DNA of 64,000 bases from Leptothermofonsia sichuanensis E412 (lineage in GTDB: Bacteria; Cyanobacteriota; Cyanobacteriia; Leptolyngbyales; Leptolyngbyaceae): assembly GCF_019891175.1 (NCBI RefSeq), contig NZ_CP072600.1, forward strand, positions 2,480,001 through 2,544,000. The letters are read 5' to 3'. Numbering within the stretch: the stretch's first letter is position 1; every line of letters begins with the position of its first letter. The position numbers were made by a program, and so were the translations under genes. The notes beneath the pieces are model-generated. The model did not search any database. It was not told the DNA's origin and saw only the letters and a list, made by a program, of their open reading frames with translations. Positions 16,464 to 25,787 of the stretch are shown here, piece by piece.

Positions 16464-18917
16464 CTACAACCCAACGATGTCAATGAAGTTGTAGTCAATA
16501 TACGAACCGATCAACCGACCATAGTTGAAGTTGTTCTCTTTACCCCCTGAACCTTCCTGTACCACGCTGAAGACATCAATTTGCATTGCCACGTAGTACC
16601 GTCCATTACCCTGCCAGCCATCCCACTCTTGCAGGGTAGGAAGTACGGGTTGCACAGTGAAGTAGGCATTAGTCGCAGGGTTTGTAACGTTGCTATCAAA
16701 CACAATCCGATCGCCCGCGGTTCCTCTCCGGGTCAGGGGAGCGATGCTGGCAAGCCCAATGACATAGTCACTGCCATCAATGATGTCATCATTGGAGAGA
16801 TAGTAACGAACCAGAATTCTGCTTGAACCCGTAGCCGCGTTACCAATGTTCCTGATTGCTCCAGTCAGCCGGATGGCTTGCCCAGGGGACGCTACGGCTT
16901 GAGTGACGCTCAGCCCATCTCCCAGAATATCTGGTCTGATGGTGTCTTTAATCCCAATTGGGAAGGCGACTGCGTTATTTAACTCATTCGACTCGGCAAC
17001 CAGACCTGTTGAGTCAATGATCATCCCGATGTAGTAGGTCTGGTCTCCGCCCCACCAAGGGTCCTCCGCTGGCAGCATGGGCACATCGACAAATCCAGAG
17101 CGAGTCTGATTCGGTCCCAGACCGCTGATGAGGACATCCAAGTTGCTGAAGCCGGTGTTGGGATCAATTGTGCCCAGGAGGCGATCAGTTGTTGTGATCA
17201 CGTTATCCCGCGACAGGTAGAAGGAAACCCGGAATTCCCCTGGCGTCACGTTGACACTGTTGTTCCTCACAGCATAGTAAACCCGAATCGTCGATAGGTA
17301 GTTTGAATCACCGACTTTGAGACTCACCTGAGTGGGTAGGGCACTGCCATTAGTTCTGGTGACCCTGAAAGCAGGGGGGGTCGCAGTTGGAACAAACAGG
17401 TCAATCTGTTGGGCAGGAATTCCGCCAATATTCAGCGAATATTCTGTCGTTTCACCGGCTGGCGAGAAAATCCGCAGGAAGTAAGTTCCAGCAAGCAACG
17501 AGAGATTACTGATTTGTTCATTCGCCGTGCCCAGATTAACCGAAGACGCAATGATTTCTGCCTGGCTATCAACAAAGCCATTGTTGTTGTTATCCCGAAT
17601 CAGCCACACATCAGCATTCCCCGTCAAGCCGGTCAGGGACAGGTTAAAGGTCGTGGGTGCCCCCAGGGTGAACTTATAGTAGTCATTTCGGTCAGCGTTG
17701 CCGCCCACCCTATCCGTATAAATCCCGGTAGCATTGCCTACGGTGCCAATGTCAAAGGCGGAACTCATGGTATCGCCCCCCAGATCGACTTTTGGAGTGG
17801 TTGTGACAACTGCACCAATTCTCCAGTTCAAGTCACTGATGGGCGGAAGGGTCCCTGTACTTGCCAGGTCAGTCCTATTCATATACCAGACAAAGTTATT
17901 CCCTGTCACACGGTTTCGCCAGACCAGATCTGGATTGCCATCCCCATTAAAATCTCCCGCCCCGGTGAGGTCAAAACTGGGATGGGCAGAAGTGGTTGAC
18001 ACAGTGGACTCAACTTCAGTGCCATTCATCAACCAGATGAAATTTTCCCCTGTGTTGACATTGCGCCAGAAAATATCTGGTTTCCCGTCTCCGTTAAAAT
18101 CTGCAACTGTCGAAGCTTGCATAAAGCCACCTGTCATGGGTGCGATCAAAGTGGCCGAGCTGAAGACAGTGCCATTCATGAACCAGATGGCATTATCAAA
18201 GGTGGCGTAGTTGCGCCAGAGCAGATCGTTTTTGCCATCGCCATTAAAGTCTCCGACCCCGGCAATTCTCCAGTTCAGGTCGGTTAGGGGGGTCAGGGTC
18301 TGGACAGAGCGGATAGCACCATTGCTATCCATCAACCAGATGCCAATTTGACCATTGGAATAGTTCCTCCAGATGTAGTCAGGGATGGAGTCTCCATCCA
18401 TATCGGCGGCTTCTTCAATGACCCAGTTCACATCACTGACAGTGGTGGTCAGTTGCACACTTCCAATGCTGGTGCTGTTCATCAGCCAGACACCATTTTG
18501 CCCACTGGAGTAATTGCGCCACAATAGATCGGCGCGAGCACTACTGATGGTGCTGACACTCAGGGTGTAGTTGGTAGAGCTGCTGGGATCAGGGAGGAAA
18601 ACCCGAATGTAATAGTCTCCGGCGTCCAGTGGCTGTGTTGTGATGGCATCTGCCAGAGTACCAGTGTTGTAGGAACCGGCCAGGACGCCGCCGCTGTCCA
18701 GAAGTTCCAGATCCGCGTTGTCAGTTAAATTATTGAGCGCCAGGACTACACTGCTGCGCTGACTGAGTCGAAGTAGGAAATAGTCCTGGGTATCACCGGG
18801 GTCAAGAGAATAACTGGTATCTGTCCCAGTATTAGAAAAAACTTGAGTTGTGAGACTGGAATTAATAATTCGAGTGGTTGCCAGACTATTATCAGGAAAC
18901 TGAGGATTGTCAGCCAT
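16464..18917 (-). CDS. Exported FG-GAP/PPC/CARDB repeat protein
   Basis: I start at the ATG at 18917 (MADNPQFPDNS), 8 nt after GGAGG; the frame is open 150 nt further. Domains in order: a PPC domain (DPGDTQDYFLLRL...DAGDYYIRVF), five FG-GAP/VCBS-like repeats each with a (D/N)LLWRNY...W(L/F)MN and DFNGDGKPD calcium loop, a second PPC domain, and two CARDB-type Ig-like domains. The make-up indicates a surface or secreted protein, without an obvious signal peptide. FG-GAP repeats usually form a beta-propeller; the ligand is unknown. Confidence 0.85.
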   Translation of the reverse strand: MADNPQFPDNSLATTRIINSSLTTQVFSNTGTDTSYSLDPGDTQDYFLLRLSQRSSVVLALNNLTDNADLELLDSGGVLAGSYNTGTLADAITTQPLDAGDYYIRVFLPDPSSSTNYTLSVSTISSARADLLWRNYSSGQNGVWLMNSTSIGSVQLTTTVSDVNWVIEEAADMDGDSIPDYIWRNYSNGQIGIWLMDSNGAIRSVQTLTPLTDLNWRIAGVGDFNGDGKNDLLWRNYATFDNAIWFMNGTVFSSATLIAPMTGGFMQASTVADFNGDGKPDIFWRNVNTGENFIWLMNGTEVESTVSTTSAHPSFDLTGAGDFNGDGNPDLVWRNRVTGNNFVWYMNRTDLASTGTLPPISDLNWRIGAVVTTTPKVDLGGDTMSSAFDIGTVGNATGIYTDRVGGNADRNDYYKFTLGAPTTFNLSLTGLTGNADVWLIRDNNNNGFVDSQAEIIASSVNLGTANEQISNLSLLAGTYFLRIFSPAGETTEYSLNIGGIPAQQIDLFVPTATPPAFRVTRTNGSALPTQVSLKVGDSNYLSTIRVYYAVRNNSVNVTPGEFRVSFYLSRDNVITTTDRLLGTIDPNTGFSNLDVLISGLGPNQTRSGFVDVPMLPAEDPWWGGDQTYYIGMIIDSTGLVAESNELNNAVAFPIGIKDTIRPDILGDGLSVTQAVASPGQAIRLTGAIRNIGNAATGSSRILVRYYLSNDDIIDGSDYVIGLASIAPLTRRGTAGDRIVFDSNVTNPATNAYFTVQPVLPTLQEWDGWQGNGRYYVAMQIDVFSVVQEGSGGKENNFNYGRLIGSYIDYNFIDIVGL

Positions 18918-19236
18918 TTGCATTGCCTCCGCTGATCGCAAAGCTAGGTTTCCCAATGAACGTAGATTAACGAGCACTGAAACAATAAGTTTACAAGAAC
19001 TTTGAAAAGCCGTATTTTCTGGAGTTAATTCGTATTTATACTGAGAGTATTCATGGCACGAATACATCGCAGTAAAATTTTCACTTCGGAATATACTGTT
19101 GTCCTGGAGGGTTAGAGCGATTATCTATTCCTGTTTAAACCATTTCTGGTTAACCGCTATAAAGTAACTACGGACTGTCAGCATTTCACTCAATTAAGTC
19201 ACTCAATTAAGAACCGCTATAGTAAGCGAGAGGATC

Positions 19237-19839
19237 ATGGTTGATTCAGAAAAGTGGGTTGTCTCCTGTCACCATCTCTTTCCAACAGCACTTTTTGTGT
19301 TTAATCTCAGGGAACATGAGCAGCTTGATCGGCAGTTACTAAAAATTATTTTGGATCTCAAACAATCCGATCCAGGCTATATTGCCTCTAACGTACTGGG
19401 TTGGCACAGTAAATCCAATTTGTTTGAGCTAGAAGAAATAAAGCCCTTCAAGCAGATTGTGGATGAGGCGATCGCCCAGGTTGCCCAGGCAGTTGGTTAT
19501 GGGAATGTCAGAATTGCGGCTGCCAACTGTTGGGCAAACGTGAATCCTAAATATGCCAGTAACAAGATTCATGATCATGCCAATTGTCTTTTCAGTGGGG
19601 TTTATTACGTTAAAACTCCGAAAGATAGTGGCAGTTTGATGTTTTATGATCCTCGCAGTGCCAGAACTTTTTATAAGCCCAATGTCCAAACTTTCACGGC
19701 TTATACCGCAGATGCCGTTGCCCATGTTGCCGAAGCGGGATTGCTACTTATTTTTCCAAGTTGGTTAAAGCATGGAGTGGAACCGAATTTGAGTGATGAA
19801 GACCGGGTCAGCATCAGTTTTAACTATGTGTTTGTTTAG
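19237..19839 (+). CDS. 2OG-Fe(II) oxygenase family protein (TIGR02466-like)
   Basis: A 200-aa protein with the jelly-roll iron site: KIHDHANCLFSGVYYVKTP (H112/H114 and D113), PSWLKHGVEPN (H179) and R190 in EDRVSISFNYVF. This matches the putative 2-oxoglutarate-dependent dioxygenase family TIGR02466. It probably hydroxylates a protein or small molecule; the substrate is not known. It sits alone, divergent from the FG-GAP protein gene. Confidence 0.85.
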   Translation: MVDSEKWVVSCHHLFPTALFVFNLREHEQLDRQLLKIILDLKQSDPGYIASNVLGWHSKSNLFELEEIKPFKQIVDEAIAQVAQAVGYGNVRIAAANCWANVNPKYASNKIHDHANCLFSGVYYVKTPKDSGSLMFYDPRSARTFYKPNVQTFTAYTADAVAHVAEAGLLLIFPSWLKHGVEPNLSDEDRVSISFNYVFV

Positions 19840-20298
19840 AAACAGTCTGTCAATGCAGATCTTGTCAATGGAGATCAAACTTCTTGGACTTCATACTCTG
19901 AACCAGATCGCTCCTGTTTAGCAACTAGTGTAGTGAGTCATTAATTCTGAAATATTGACCCGTTGAAAGGGTTGGATTTCCCTGATCCTGTGGGAACGTC
20001 AAAGGCGAATACCCTTCATTAACAACTAATGACTAACAACTAACAACCTCCCACCCCTTACTCCTCACCCCTCGATTACGGTTTCCCGCACCAACACCAG
20101 GGAGACCTGGAGTAAAGGCATTCTTAAAATGAAAAAGAAACATAGCGGTTTGCCTTCCCAGTCTGGCTTGCATGGCTATGTCAACGGGTGTAAATCGGTC
20201 TACAATTTCTGGCTTCTAACTCCTGGCTTCCTCAGAAGTGTTACCGAATTTACCCTGTCCTGTACTCCTTAATTGCCTGATTATCTGGAGACATCACC
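19840..20298. other. Gene-free stretch with TAACAAC repeats
   Basis: About 460 bases without a gene. A short tandem tract of AACTAACAAC-type units is at 20020-20048; a similar tract is at 53966-53988. The final 60 bases before the HtrA start are AT-rich, but no clear promoter is seen. Confidence 0.5.
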
Positions 20299-21516
20299 AT
20301 GTCTTTCTCTGACTCTGAACAACAACCTTCCCCCCTGCGCCAGGTGGGTACCTATATTGCAGTGGCGATCGTGAGTGTGGTGCTGACATTACTCACTCTG
20401 AGATTCTTTCCCGGGCTGATATTGCCTGGGCAGGTGCCATCGACTCCCCAGGTGCAGGAAATTGCCACTCGAACAGCAACCCAGGCGGCATCTCCCCGCA
20501 GTTTTGTGGCCGCAGCCATCCGTAAAGTGGGACCAGCCGTAGTGCGGATTGACACTGAGCGGACGATCGCCACCAGTCCCACCCCCTTCTTCAACGATCC
20601 CTTTTTCCGGGATTTCTTTGGCTATGATGGCTTTCCCAGTCAGCCCAGGGAGTTTCGCCAGCGGGGGGAAGGTTCCGGGTTCATTATTGACCCCAATGGA
20701 ATCATTCTGACCAATGCCCATGTGGTCAGCGGTGCAGACACTGTGACTGTGACCTTGAAAGATGGACGCAAGTTTCAGGGCAAAGTCCGGGGGCTTGATG
20801 AACCTTCTGACCTGGCCGTGGTCAAAATTGACGGTAAGAATCTACCCGTTGCGCCCCTGGGGAACTCCGGTGATGTGGAAGTGGGGGACTGGGCGATCGC
20901 CGTTGGTAATCCCCTCGGTCTGGATAACACTATTACCCTCGGTATTGTCAGCACCCTGAACCGTTCCAGTGCCCAGGTGGGTATTCCCGACAAGCGGTTA
21001 GATTTTATTCAAACGGATGCAGCAATCAATCCAGGGAATTCGGGTGGTCCGCTGGTCAGCGATCGCGGTGAGGTGATTGGCATCAACACAGCGATTCGTC
21101 CCGATGCTCAGGGCATTGGCTTTGCCATTCCGATTGATACAGCAAAGGCAATCAAAGACACCCTGGCGAGGGGTGAAAAAGTGCAACACCCTTACATTGG
21201 GATTCGGATGTTGACCCTGACCCCTGACCTGAAAGAACAGATCCGCAATGATCCGAATGCTCCCATGATTCCCGATGTAGATGGTGTGCTGATAATGCAG
21301 GTGATTCCCAACAGTCCTGCGGCTTCCGCTGGCTTGCGCCAGGGAGATGTGATTACTCAAATGGCTGGTCAGAAGATTTCGACGGCGGAGCAACTTCAGG
21401 CTGTGGTCGAAAAGAGCAAAATCAACCAGCCCTTAAAGGTCACCGTTCAGCGTAATAACCAGACCCAGGAACTAACCATCCGTCCTGGTGAGCTTCAGGA
21501 GGCACCTAACCGCTAA
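20299..21516 (+). CDS. HtrA/Deg-family serine protease
   Basis: A 405-aa protein with a short cytoplasmic tail, one N-terminal membrane segment (residues 17-38), a trypsin-like domain and one PDZ domain. The triad is visible: His in LTNAHVVSGAD, Asp in PSDLAVVKID, Ser in NPGNSGGPLV. The PDZ part contains GVLIMQVIPNSPAASAGL. This matches the cyanobacterial HhoA/HhoB/HtrA group, which degrades damaged proteins in the periplasm or thylakoid lumen; the exact paralog is not assigned. It is monocistronic. Confidence 0.95.
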   Translation: MSFSDSEQQPSPLRQVGTYIAVAIVSVVLTLLTLRFFPGLILPGQVPSTPQVQEIATRTATQAASPRSFVAAAIRKVGPAVVRIDTERTIATSPTPFFNDPFFRDFFGYDGFPSQPREFRQRGEGSGFIIDPNGIILTNAHVVSGADTVTVTLKDGRKFQGKVRGLDEPSDLAVVKIDGKNLPVAPLGNSGDVEVGDWAIAVGNPLGLDNTITLGIVSTLNRSSAQVGIPDKRLDFIQTDAAINPGNSGGPLVSDRGEVIGINTAIRPDAQGIGFAIPIDTAKAIKDTLARGEKVQHPYIGIRMLTLTPDLKEQIRNDPNAPMIPDVDGVLIMQVIPNSPAASAGLRQGDVITQMAGQKISTAEQLQAVVEKSKINQPLKVTVQRNNQTQELTIRPGELQEAPNR

Positions 21517-22363
21517 GGAACAAGAATTCTTATAGCTTGAAATTTCACCACAGAGACAGGGAGAACACAGAGTAATTCCTGTGTGCTCCCTGTGGGAGAA
21601 TGCTAACTCAATAGCCGTACTAAATGGAACCACAAAGACACATTGGCGCAGCCTGCCCAACGGGCATAGGGCACCAAGAACTTGCTTTGTGGCCTTTGTG
21701 CCTTCGTGGTTATTTCTACAGGTTATTAAATCCTCGATTCTAAGTGATGGAGGGTTGGTCAAATATTTTGTGGCACTTCTAAAGTGGCACCTCTAAAACA
21801 GTCTGCGAATTTGGGGCGCGGGCATCAAGATGCGGCGTCCGGAGTATGCCGTCAATAGATTTCCACGTCAATAGACTTATAGCTATGGTTCCTGAACTCA
21901 GATGCGGACTTTCCGAATGAATCCAGGACTTTTTTCAGCAATTTTACGGTGTTTAACAGATAGTTTATTCGGAATAATGCCTGGGATTAGTGAGGTGAAG
22001 GGAATTAGCAATCAAATTTCCAATACGCTCAAGCATTGAGAGCGGGTAGGTTCGCCAGAATTTTATCCAGTTGGCCTCTAGATTATCAACTCCACCCGTT
22101 CAACTTCATCCGTGCAGTTGGTGATTTCATTCAATCCCTGACCCTGAATTCTTCAGATGTGATCTGGATCAGATTATTTTCTGCTTCAGATTAAACCGGA
22201 AAAGTACCAGCCTCACCAAAAAACAGGGTAAAACTCACCGGATTTTCACGGACTTATCACATCCGGAATGGGGGAAACCTTGGATGATGAAATATATAGG
22301 AACCCAGTGGAGTGCATTGACCGTCAAAACCAATGGGTTGCTACTCAACCAGGAGGAACTCCT
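21517..22363. other. Gene-free stretch with dispersed repeat
   Basis: About 850 bases. A CTTTGTG-type dispersed repeat is at 21678-21720. No coding frame with family resemblance was seen in the remainder (21730-22360). Confidence 0.5.
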
Positions 22364-22519
22364 ATGGAACGTCACTCTGAATTCCCGATTTTTGTCCAAT
22401 CCGCCGTTGCGATCGTTGGTTTTCTGCTGCTTCTTTCTCTCATCGGCTGGATGTTTGAAGCGAAAGGACAGCTTCATCAGTCATATACGCCTTCTAGTAA
22501 AGTCGCAGTAGTCTATTAG
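22364..22519 (+). CDS. 51-aa single-span membrane protein
   Basis: I start at the ATG at 22364, directly after an AGGAGGAACTCCT ribosome site. The protein has a charged N-terminus (MERHSEFP), one hydrophobic helix (VAIVGFLLLLSLIGWMF) and a short polar tail. Cyanobacteria have many such small membrane subunits in photosynthetic complexes. I do not recognise this one. The strong ribosome site supports a real gene. Confidence 0.6.
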   Translation: MERHSEFPIFVQSAVAIVGFLLLLSLIGWMFEAKGQLHQSYTPSSKVAVVY

Positions 22520-22655
22520 TCCGGTCCTGTTTACTTTTTAGCGGCCTGCCCATCACTGTGCAGGGTTAGCCATGCTCAAGCCTATTTCCTCTCAAGGCAT
22601 GTTTGCTGGTGAAAACAGACTCAATTCTCTACCGCCTGTTCAAAAGCTTCCCCAG

Positions 22656-22738
22656 GTGCTCAACGCCTTGTGGCATCAAAGGTTTGGAAACTGCACCAGG
22701 CAGATGGCTTCAAACAGAAAACTGCGTGCTCAACGCCT
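22656..22738 (-). CRISPR. CRISPR relic: repeat, 34-nt spacer, half repeat
   Basis: 22656-22691 equals the reverse complement of the main array repeat with one mismatch (third base from the array-side start). It is followed by 34 nt, within the main array's spacer length range. At 22726 comes GTGCTCAACGCCT, the first 13 bases of the same strand of the repeat, after which the match ends. It lies 20 kb from the array in opposite orientation, next to mobile-element debris. Confidence 0.85.
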
Positions 22739-22998
22739 GGTGTGTTGAGAGAGTGATAGACCGTGAACCCCCTGGTTCTATAAAACCGTCCGCAAGCCTG
22801 GGTCACCACACCTACTCGAAGGGCTGAGAACTCGTAAAATCGCCTGGACCTTGAGTCCGCATGGAGCCAGAAAGAGTGCAGACTTCGATTCATCTATTTC
22901 AACCGGAGGTTAGCCTGCATTATTCATGACTCTTCTGAAAAATGCTTAGATTCTTTACCTGGAGAAGCTTTGAGCGCTTGCTCAGGTTCGATAAGGTG

Positions 22999-23062
22999 TT
23001 TTTGGACGCGGTTCTCGTTCCCATGCTCTGCGTGGGAACGCATTCTGGAGGCTCCGCCTCCC
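22999..23062. repeat. Dispersed palindromic repeat
   Basis: Contains TCGTTCCCATGCTCTGCGTGGGAACGC, with GTTCCCA...TGGGAAC arms, and GAGGCTCCGCCTC. The same style of repeat (TCGTTTCCA..CTCTGCCTGGAAATG) occurs at 25888-25946 and 53812-53932. These intergenic hairpins are common in cyanobacteria. Confidence 0.6.
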
Positions 23063-23167
23063 GTATAAGCGGCAGAACCGCATTAAAGCCTATCCGAAAA
23101 CTTCCTCAGTCTGGATTTGAGCTTTGTCCATTGGGGCTATCCTTCTAATGAATTATTCAGGTTAGGG

Positions 23168-23503
23168 GTGCAGCAACAACCATCACAGTGGGTCGGGATT
23201 GATGTCAGTAAAGGAACGTTGGACGTTTACCTGCGACCCAGCGGGGAAGGGTTTCAAGTTGCCAATCAGGCATCAGGCATCGCAGCGTTGGTCAACCGTC
23301 TGCAAGCATTCGAGATTGAGCAAGTGATTGTGGAATCGACAGGTGGCCTGGAACTCGATGTCGCACAAGCTCTCCAGGATGCAGACCTTGCGATTTCGAT
23401 CATCCATCCGCGACAAGGACGCGACTTTGCCAAAGCCAGTGGCGGTAGTGAACTAGACCTGTGGAAGGGGTTCAAACATCCAAGCCAAACTCGTAACAAT
23501 TGA
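23168..23503 (+). pseudogene. IS110-family transposase fragment
   Basis: The N-terminal DEDD (RuvC-like) part is present: WVGIDVSKGTLDVYLRP, then VIVESTGGLELDVAQALQDA and IIHPRQGRDFAKASG. It is cut near GSELDLWKG by an IS1 element (from about 23457), so the C-terminal region is missing. A GTG at 23168 is the likely old start. Non-functional. Confidence 0.82.
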
Positions 23504-23855
23504 TAAACAAGCCAATGACCACATCATGTAACCAGATGGACATGGACTTAGAAAAGCAAATGGTCTTGCGTGCTAAGCGCTGAATCCTTGTCCGCAAAGT
23601 CAGATGCTTGCGCTCAATCGTTTGAGTATCGGCTTTACCAACGGTGTGAAACGCAGGTTCAAGATGCCGCTGGTAGGCACCCCAATCGTCAGTGTAAAAC
23701 TGCATAATGCCAAACGGTTCTAGTAATGCTTTAAGCTGGAGAAAAGCACTATCTTGATGATTGGACGGTACATATGCCAATACTTCACCTGTGTGATGAT
23801 CAATGGCGTGCCACAACCACCGTTGCTGTTGCTTTGATTGGACATAGCTCCACAT
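23472..23855 (-). CDS. IS1-family InsB-like transposase (copy 2)
   Basis: Conserved blocks MWSYVQSKQQQRWLWHAIDH, FYTDDWGAYQRH and IERKHLTLRTRIQRLARKT. The true fused frame extends upstream to about 23966. Unlike copy 1, a stop codon sits immediately before the A-run linking InsA to InsB, so production of the fusion protein is doubtful. Confidence 0.85.
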   Translation of the reverse strand: MWSYVQSKQQQRWLWHAIDHHTGEVLAYVPSNHQDSAFLQLKALLEPFGIMQFYTDDWGAYQRHLEPAFHTVGKADTQTIERKHLTLRTRIQRLARKTICFSKSMSIWLHDVVIGLFINCYEFGLDV

Positions 23856-23969
23856 CTCGTCGGCTTCTGCCTCTACGTCTTGCCATTGGCACAGATGAAC
23901 AATCGTTTGAGTAGGTTCAAGCTGCCCTAACCGGGCTTCATTGACTGCTTTGAGGTGACGATCTTTTTT

Positions 23970-24233
23970 TTATGTTTCTGTTAGAGTAGTGCGGCTAATC
24001 TTGAGTACACGAGCGGTGTCACGAGTGCCACTGCCGTTGAGTGCCATCTCTGTGATTTGTTGCTTCACTTGGGGAAGATACCCTCGGTAGCTATAGTCAC
24101 GAATGAAGGTGGAGCGGCAGCACTCACGATTGCGACACTTATAGCGTTGTTTGCCTTCACTCGATCGCCCATGTCTCACCACATCATCACTGCTACACTC
24201 AGGACAAAGAACAGGTTCAAGCACCATTTTCAA
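23970..24233 (-). CDS. IS1-family InsA-like protein (copy 2)
   Basis: An 87-aa protein: a zinc-ribbon with CPECSSDDVVRHG and YKCRNRECC, then the helix-turn-helix MALNGSGTRDTARVLKISRT. It ends TLTET followed by TAA directly ahead of AAAAAA. Copy 1 reads EELKKK through its A-run instead. The frameshift window is thus altered. Confidence 0.85.
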   Translation of the reverse strand: MKMVLEPVLCPECSSDDVVRHGRSSEGKQRYKCRNRECCRSTFIRDYSYRGYLPQVKQQITEMALNGSGTRDTARVLKISRTTLTET

Positions 24234-24286
24234 AAGCTTCGGGTAAAAAACCCTTTGATTATCTCATTTCCACAGGTCTAGTCCAC

Positions 24287-24377
24287 TACCGCACCCGAGG
24301 TCGTTCACCGGGTTTAGCCGCAGGAAGATGGGGCGCCAGGAGTTTCCACTGGGCATTTGTGAGATCGCTACGGTAAG
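24287..24377 (-). pseudogene. IS5-family transposase fragment (N-terminus)
   Basis: About 30 codons read LPYRSDLTNAQWKLLAPHLP and AAKPGERPR, the start of an IS5-group transposase. The fragment is bounded by the IS1 element and by the MITE at 24379. It is debris only. Confidence 0.65.
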
Positions 24378-24378
24378 C

Positions 24379-24485
24379 TAGTAGTCTGTCAAATTAAATT
24401 TGACAGGTAACTGAATCCTGAAAGGCTGATTAGAGTTAAATTTTGAGGGTCTGCGACCCGTCAAAATTTTCCTGGCGGAACACTA
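24379..24485. mobile_element. 105-bp CTAG-flanked MITE, second copy
   Basis: Same length and nearly the same sequence as the MITE at 3271: it starts CTAGTAGTCTGTCAAATT and ends CCTGGCGGAACACTAG. CTAG occurs at 24378-24381 and 24483-24486. Confidence 0.85.
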
Positions 24486-24555
24486 GTCGTATCATTTCTG
24501 GGGTCTTCAATCGACCCCTTTACTTTATCGGCTACCTTTTCAAACAGGTTCTTAT

Positions 24556-24605
24556 TCCTCCCTCCTCCTTCCTCCCTTCTCCCCCCTTTCTCCTCTCTCC
24601 TCTCC
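24556..24605. repeat. Polypyrimidine tract
   Basis: Fifty bases almost entirely C and T (CCTCCCTCCTCCTTCCTCCC and onward) just ahead of the aminotransferase start. No repeat unit is exact. It may be promoter-proximal, with no known role. Confidence 0.5.
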
Positions 24606-24623
24606 CACCATCCAACCAGACCT

Positions 24624-25787
24624 ATGCAATTTGCCAGACGCCTAGACCCCCTCCGTTCCAATGTGTTTGCAGATATGGATCAGGCAAAGGCCAGAGCCAG
24701 AACTGCTGGACAGGAAATTATTGATCTGTCCCTGGGTTCGTCTGACCTGCCAACCCAGCCCCATGTCCTGGCGGCGATCGCCCACTCCCTGACCGACCCC
24801 TCCACCCACGGCTATCTGCTGTTCCACGGCACCCGTTCTTTCCGGGAAGCTGCCGCCGCCTGGTATACCGCTAAATTTGGGATTACTGTTGATCCTGAAA
24901 CGGAAGTGTTGCCCCTGATTGGTTCCCAGGAGGGAACAGCTCACCTGCCACTGGCGGTCCTCAATCCAGGGGACTTTGCTTTGCTGTTAGACCCTGGCTA
25001 TCCCTCCCATGCCGGGGGGGTTTACCTGGCAAGTGGGCAGATCTATCCCATGCCGCTGCTGGCAGAGCAGGGATTTTTACCCGTGTTTGCCGATATACCG
25101 GCTCCAGTGCTGGCCCAGGCACGGATGATGATCCTGAGTTATCCCCATAACCCCACGACGGCAGTTGCCCCCCTATCCTTCTTCCAGGAAGCGGTTGTCT
25201 TTTGCCAGCAGCACAATCTGGTTCTGGTGCATGATTTTCCCTATGCCGATCTGGTGTTTGACGGTAGCCAGCCACCCTCGGTGCTGCAAGCCGATTCAGA
25301 AAAAACGGTGTCGATTGAATTTTTTACCCTCTCCAAGTCCTATAACATGGGTGGGTTCCGGGTCGGCTATGCGATCGGAAACGCTGAGCTGATCCGGGCG
25401 TTGCGCCAGGTGAAAGCTTCGGTTGACTTTAACCAGTACCGGGGTATTTTGAATGGGGCGATCGCCGCCCTCTCTGGTCCCCAGGCGGGGGTGCAAACGA
25501 TGATTGAAACCTTTCGTCGTCGCCGGGATGCCTTTATCACAGCCCTACATGCTATCGGCTGGGAAGTTCCTGTCCCCACTGCCACCATGTATATCTGGGC
25601 AAAACTGCCCGCCCCCTGGAGCCAGCGATCAGTTGAATTCTCTACCAGGCTGGTGGAATCTACAGGCGTTGCCGTTTCTCCTGGGGCAGGATTTGGTAAA
25701 TCTGGTGAGGGCTACGTCCGGTTTGCGCTGGTACACGAACCCCCCGTGCTGGAAGCCGCCGTCAGGAAAATCGCACAGTTTTTGTAG
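24624..25787 (+). CDS. Class I/II PLP aminotransferase (LL-DAP aminotransferase-like)
   Basis: A 387-aa fold-type I enzyme. Visible landmarks: IDLSLGSSDLPTQPHV near the start, PLIGSQEGTAHLPLAVLNPG, SYPHNPTTAVA (substrate/PLP Asn region), VHDFPYADLVFDG, and the PLP lysine in FTLSKSYNMGGFRVGY (about K239). The sequence style is that of LL-diaminopimelate aminotransferase relatives, which act in lysine and cell-wall synthesis. The precise substrate cannot be read from the sequence. It is monocistronic. Confidence 0.88.
   Translation: MQFARRLDPLRSNVFADMDQAKARARTAGQEIIDLSLGSSDLPTQPHVLAAIAHSLTDPSTHGYLLFHGTRSFREAAAAWYTAKFGITVDPETEVLPLIGSQEGTAHLPLAVLNPGDFALLLDPGYPSHAGGVYLASGQIYPMPLLAEQGFLPVFADIPAPVLAQARMMILSYPHNPTTAVAPLSFFQEAVVFCQQHNLVLVHDFPYADLVFDGSQPPSVLQADSEKTVSIEFFTLSKSYNMGGFRVGYAIGNAELIRALRQVKASVDFNQYRGILNGAIAALSGPQAGVQTMIETFRRRRDAFITALHAIGWEVPVPTATMYIWAKLPAPWSQRSVEFSTRLVESTGVAVSPGAGFGKSGEGYVRFALVHEPPVLEAAVRKIAQFL

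Larger units (their letters stand above)
23457..24286 (-). mobile_element. IS1-family element, copy 2
   Basis: The minus-strand InsA/InsB pair is bordered by inverted CTAGACCTGTGGAA sequences (23454 onward and the complement ending near 24284). It has inserted into an IS110 transposase gene on one side and joins an IS5 fragment on the other. Confidence 0.75.

Noticed and set aside
17409-18210. Long + strand frames antisense to the FG-GAP protein gene
   Set aside because: The minus strand has clear domains throughout; these are shadows.
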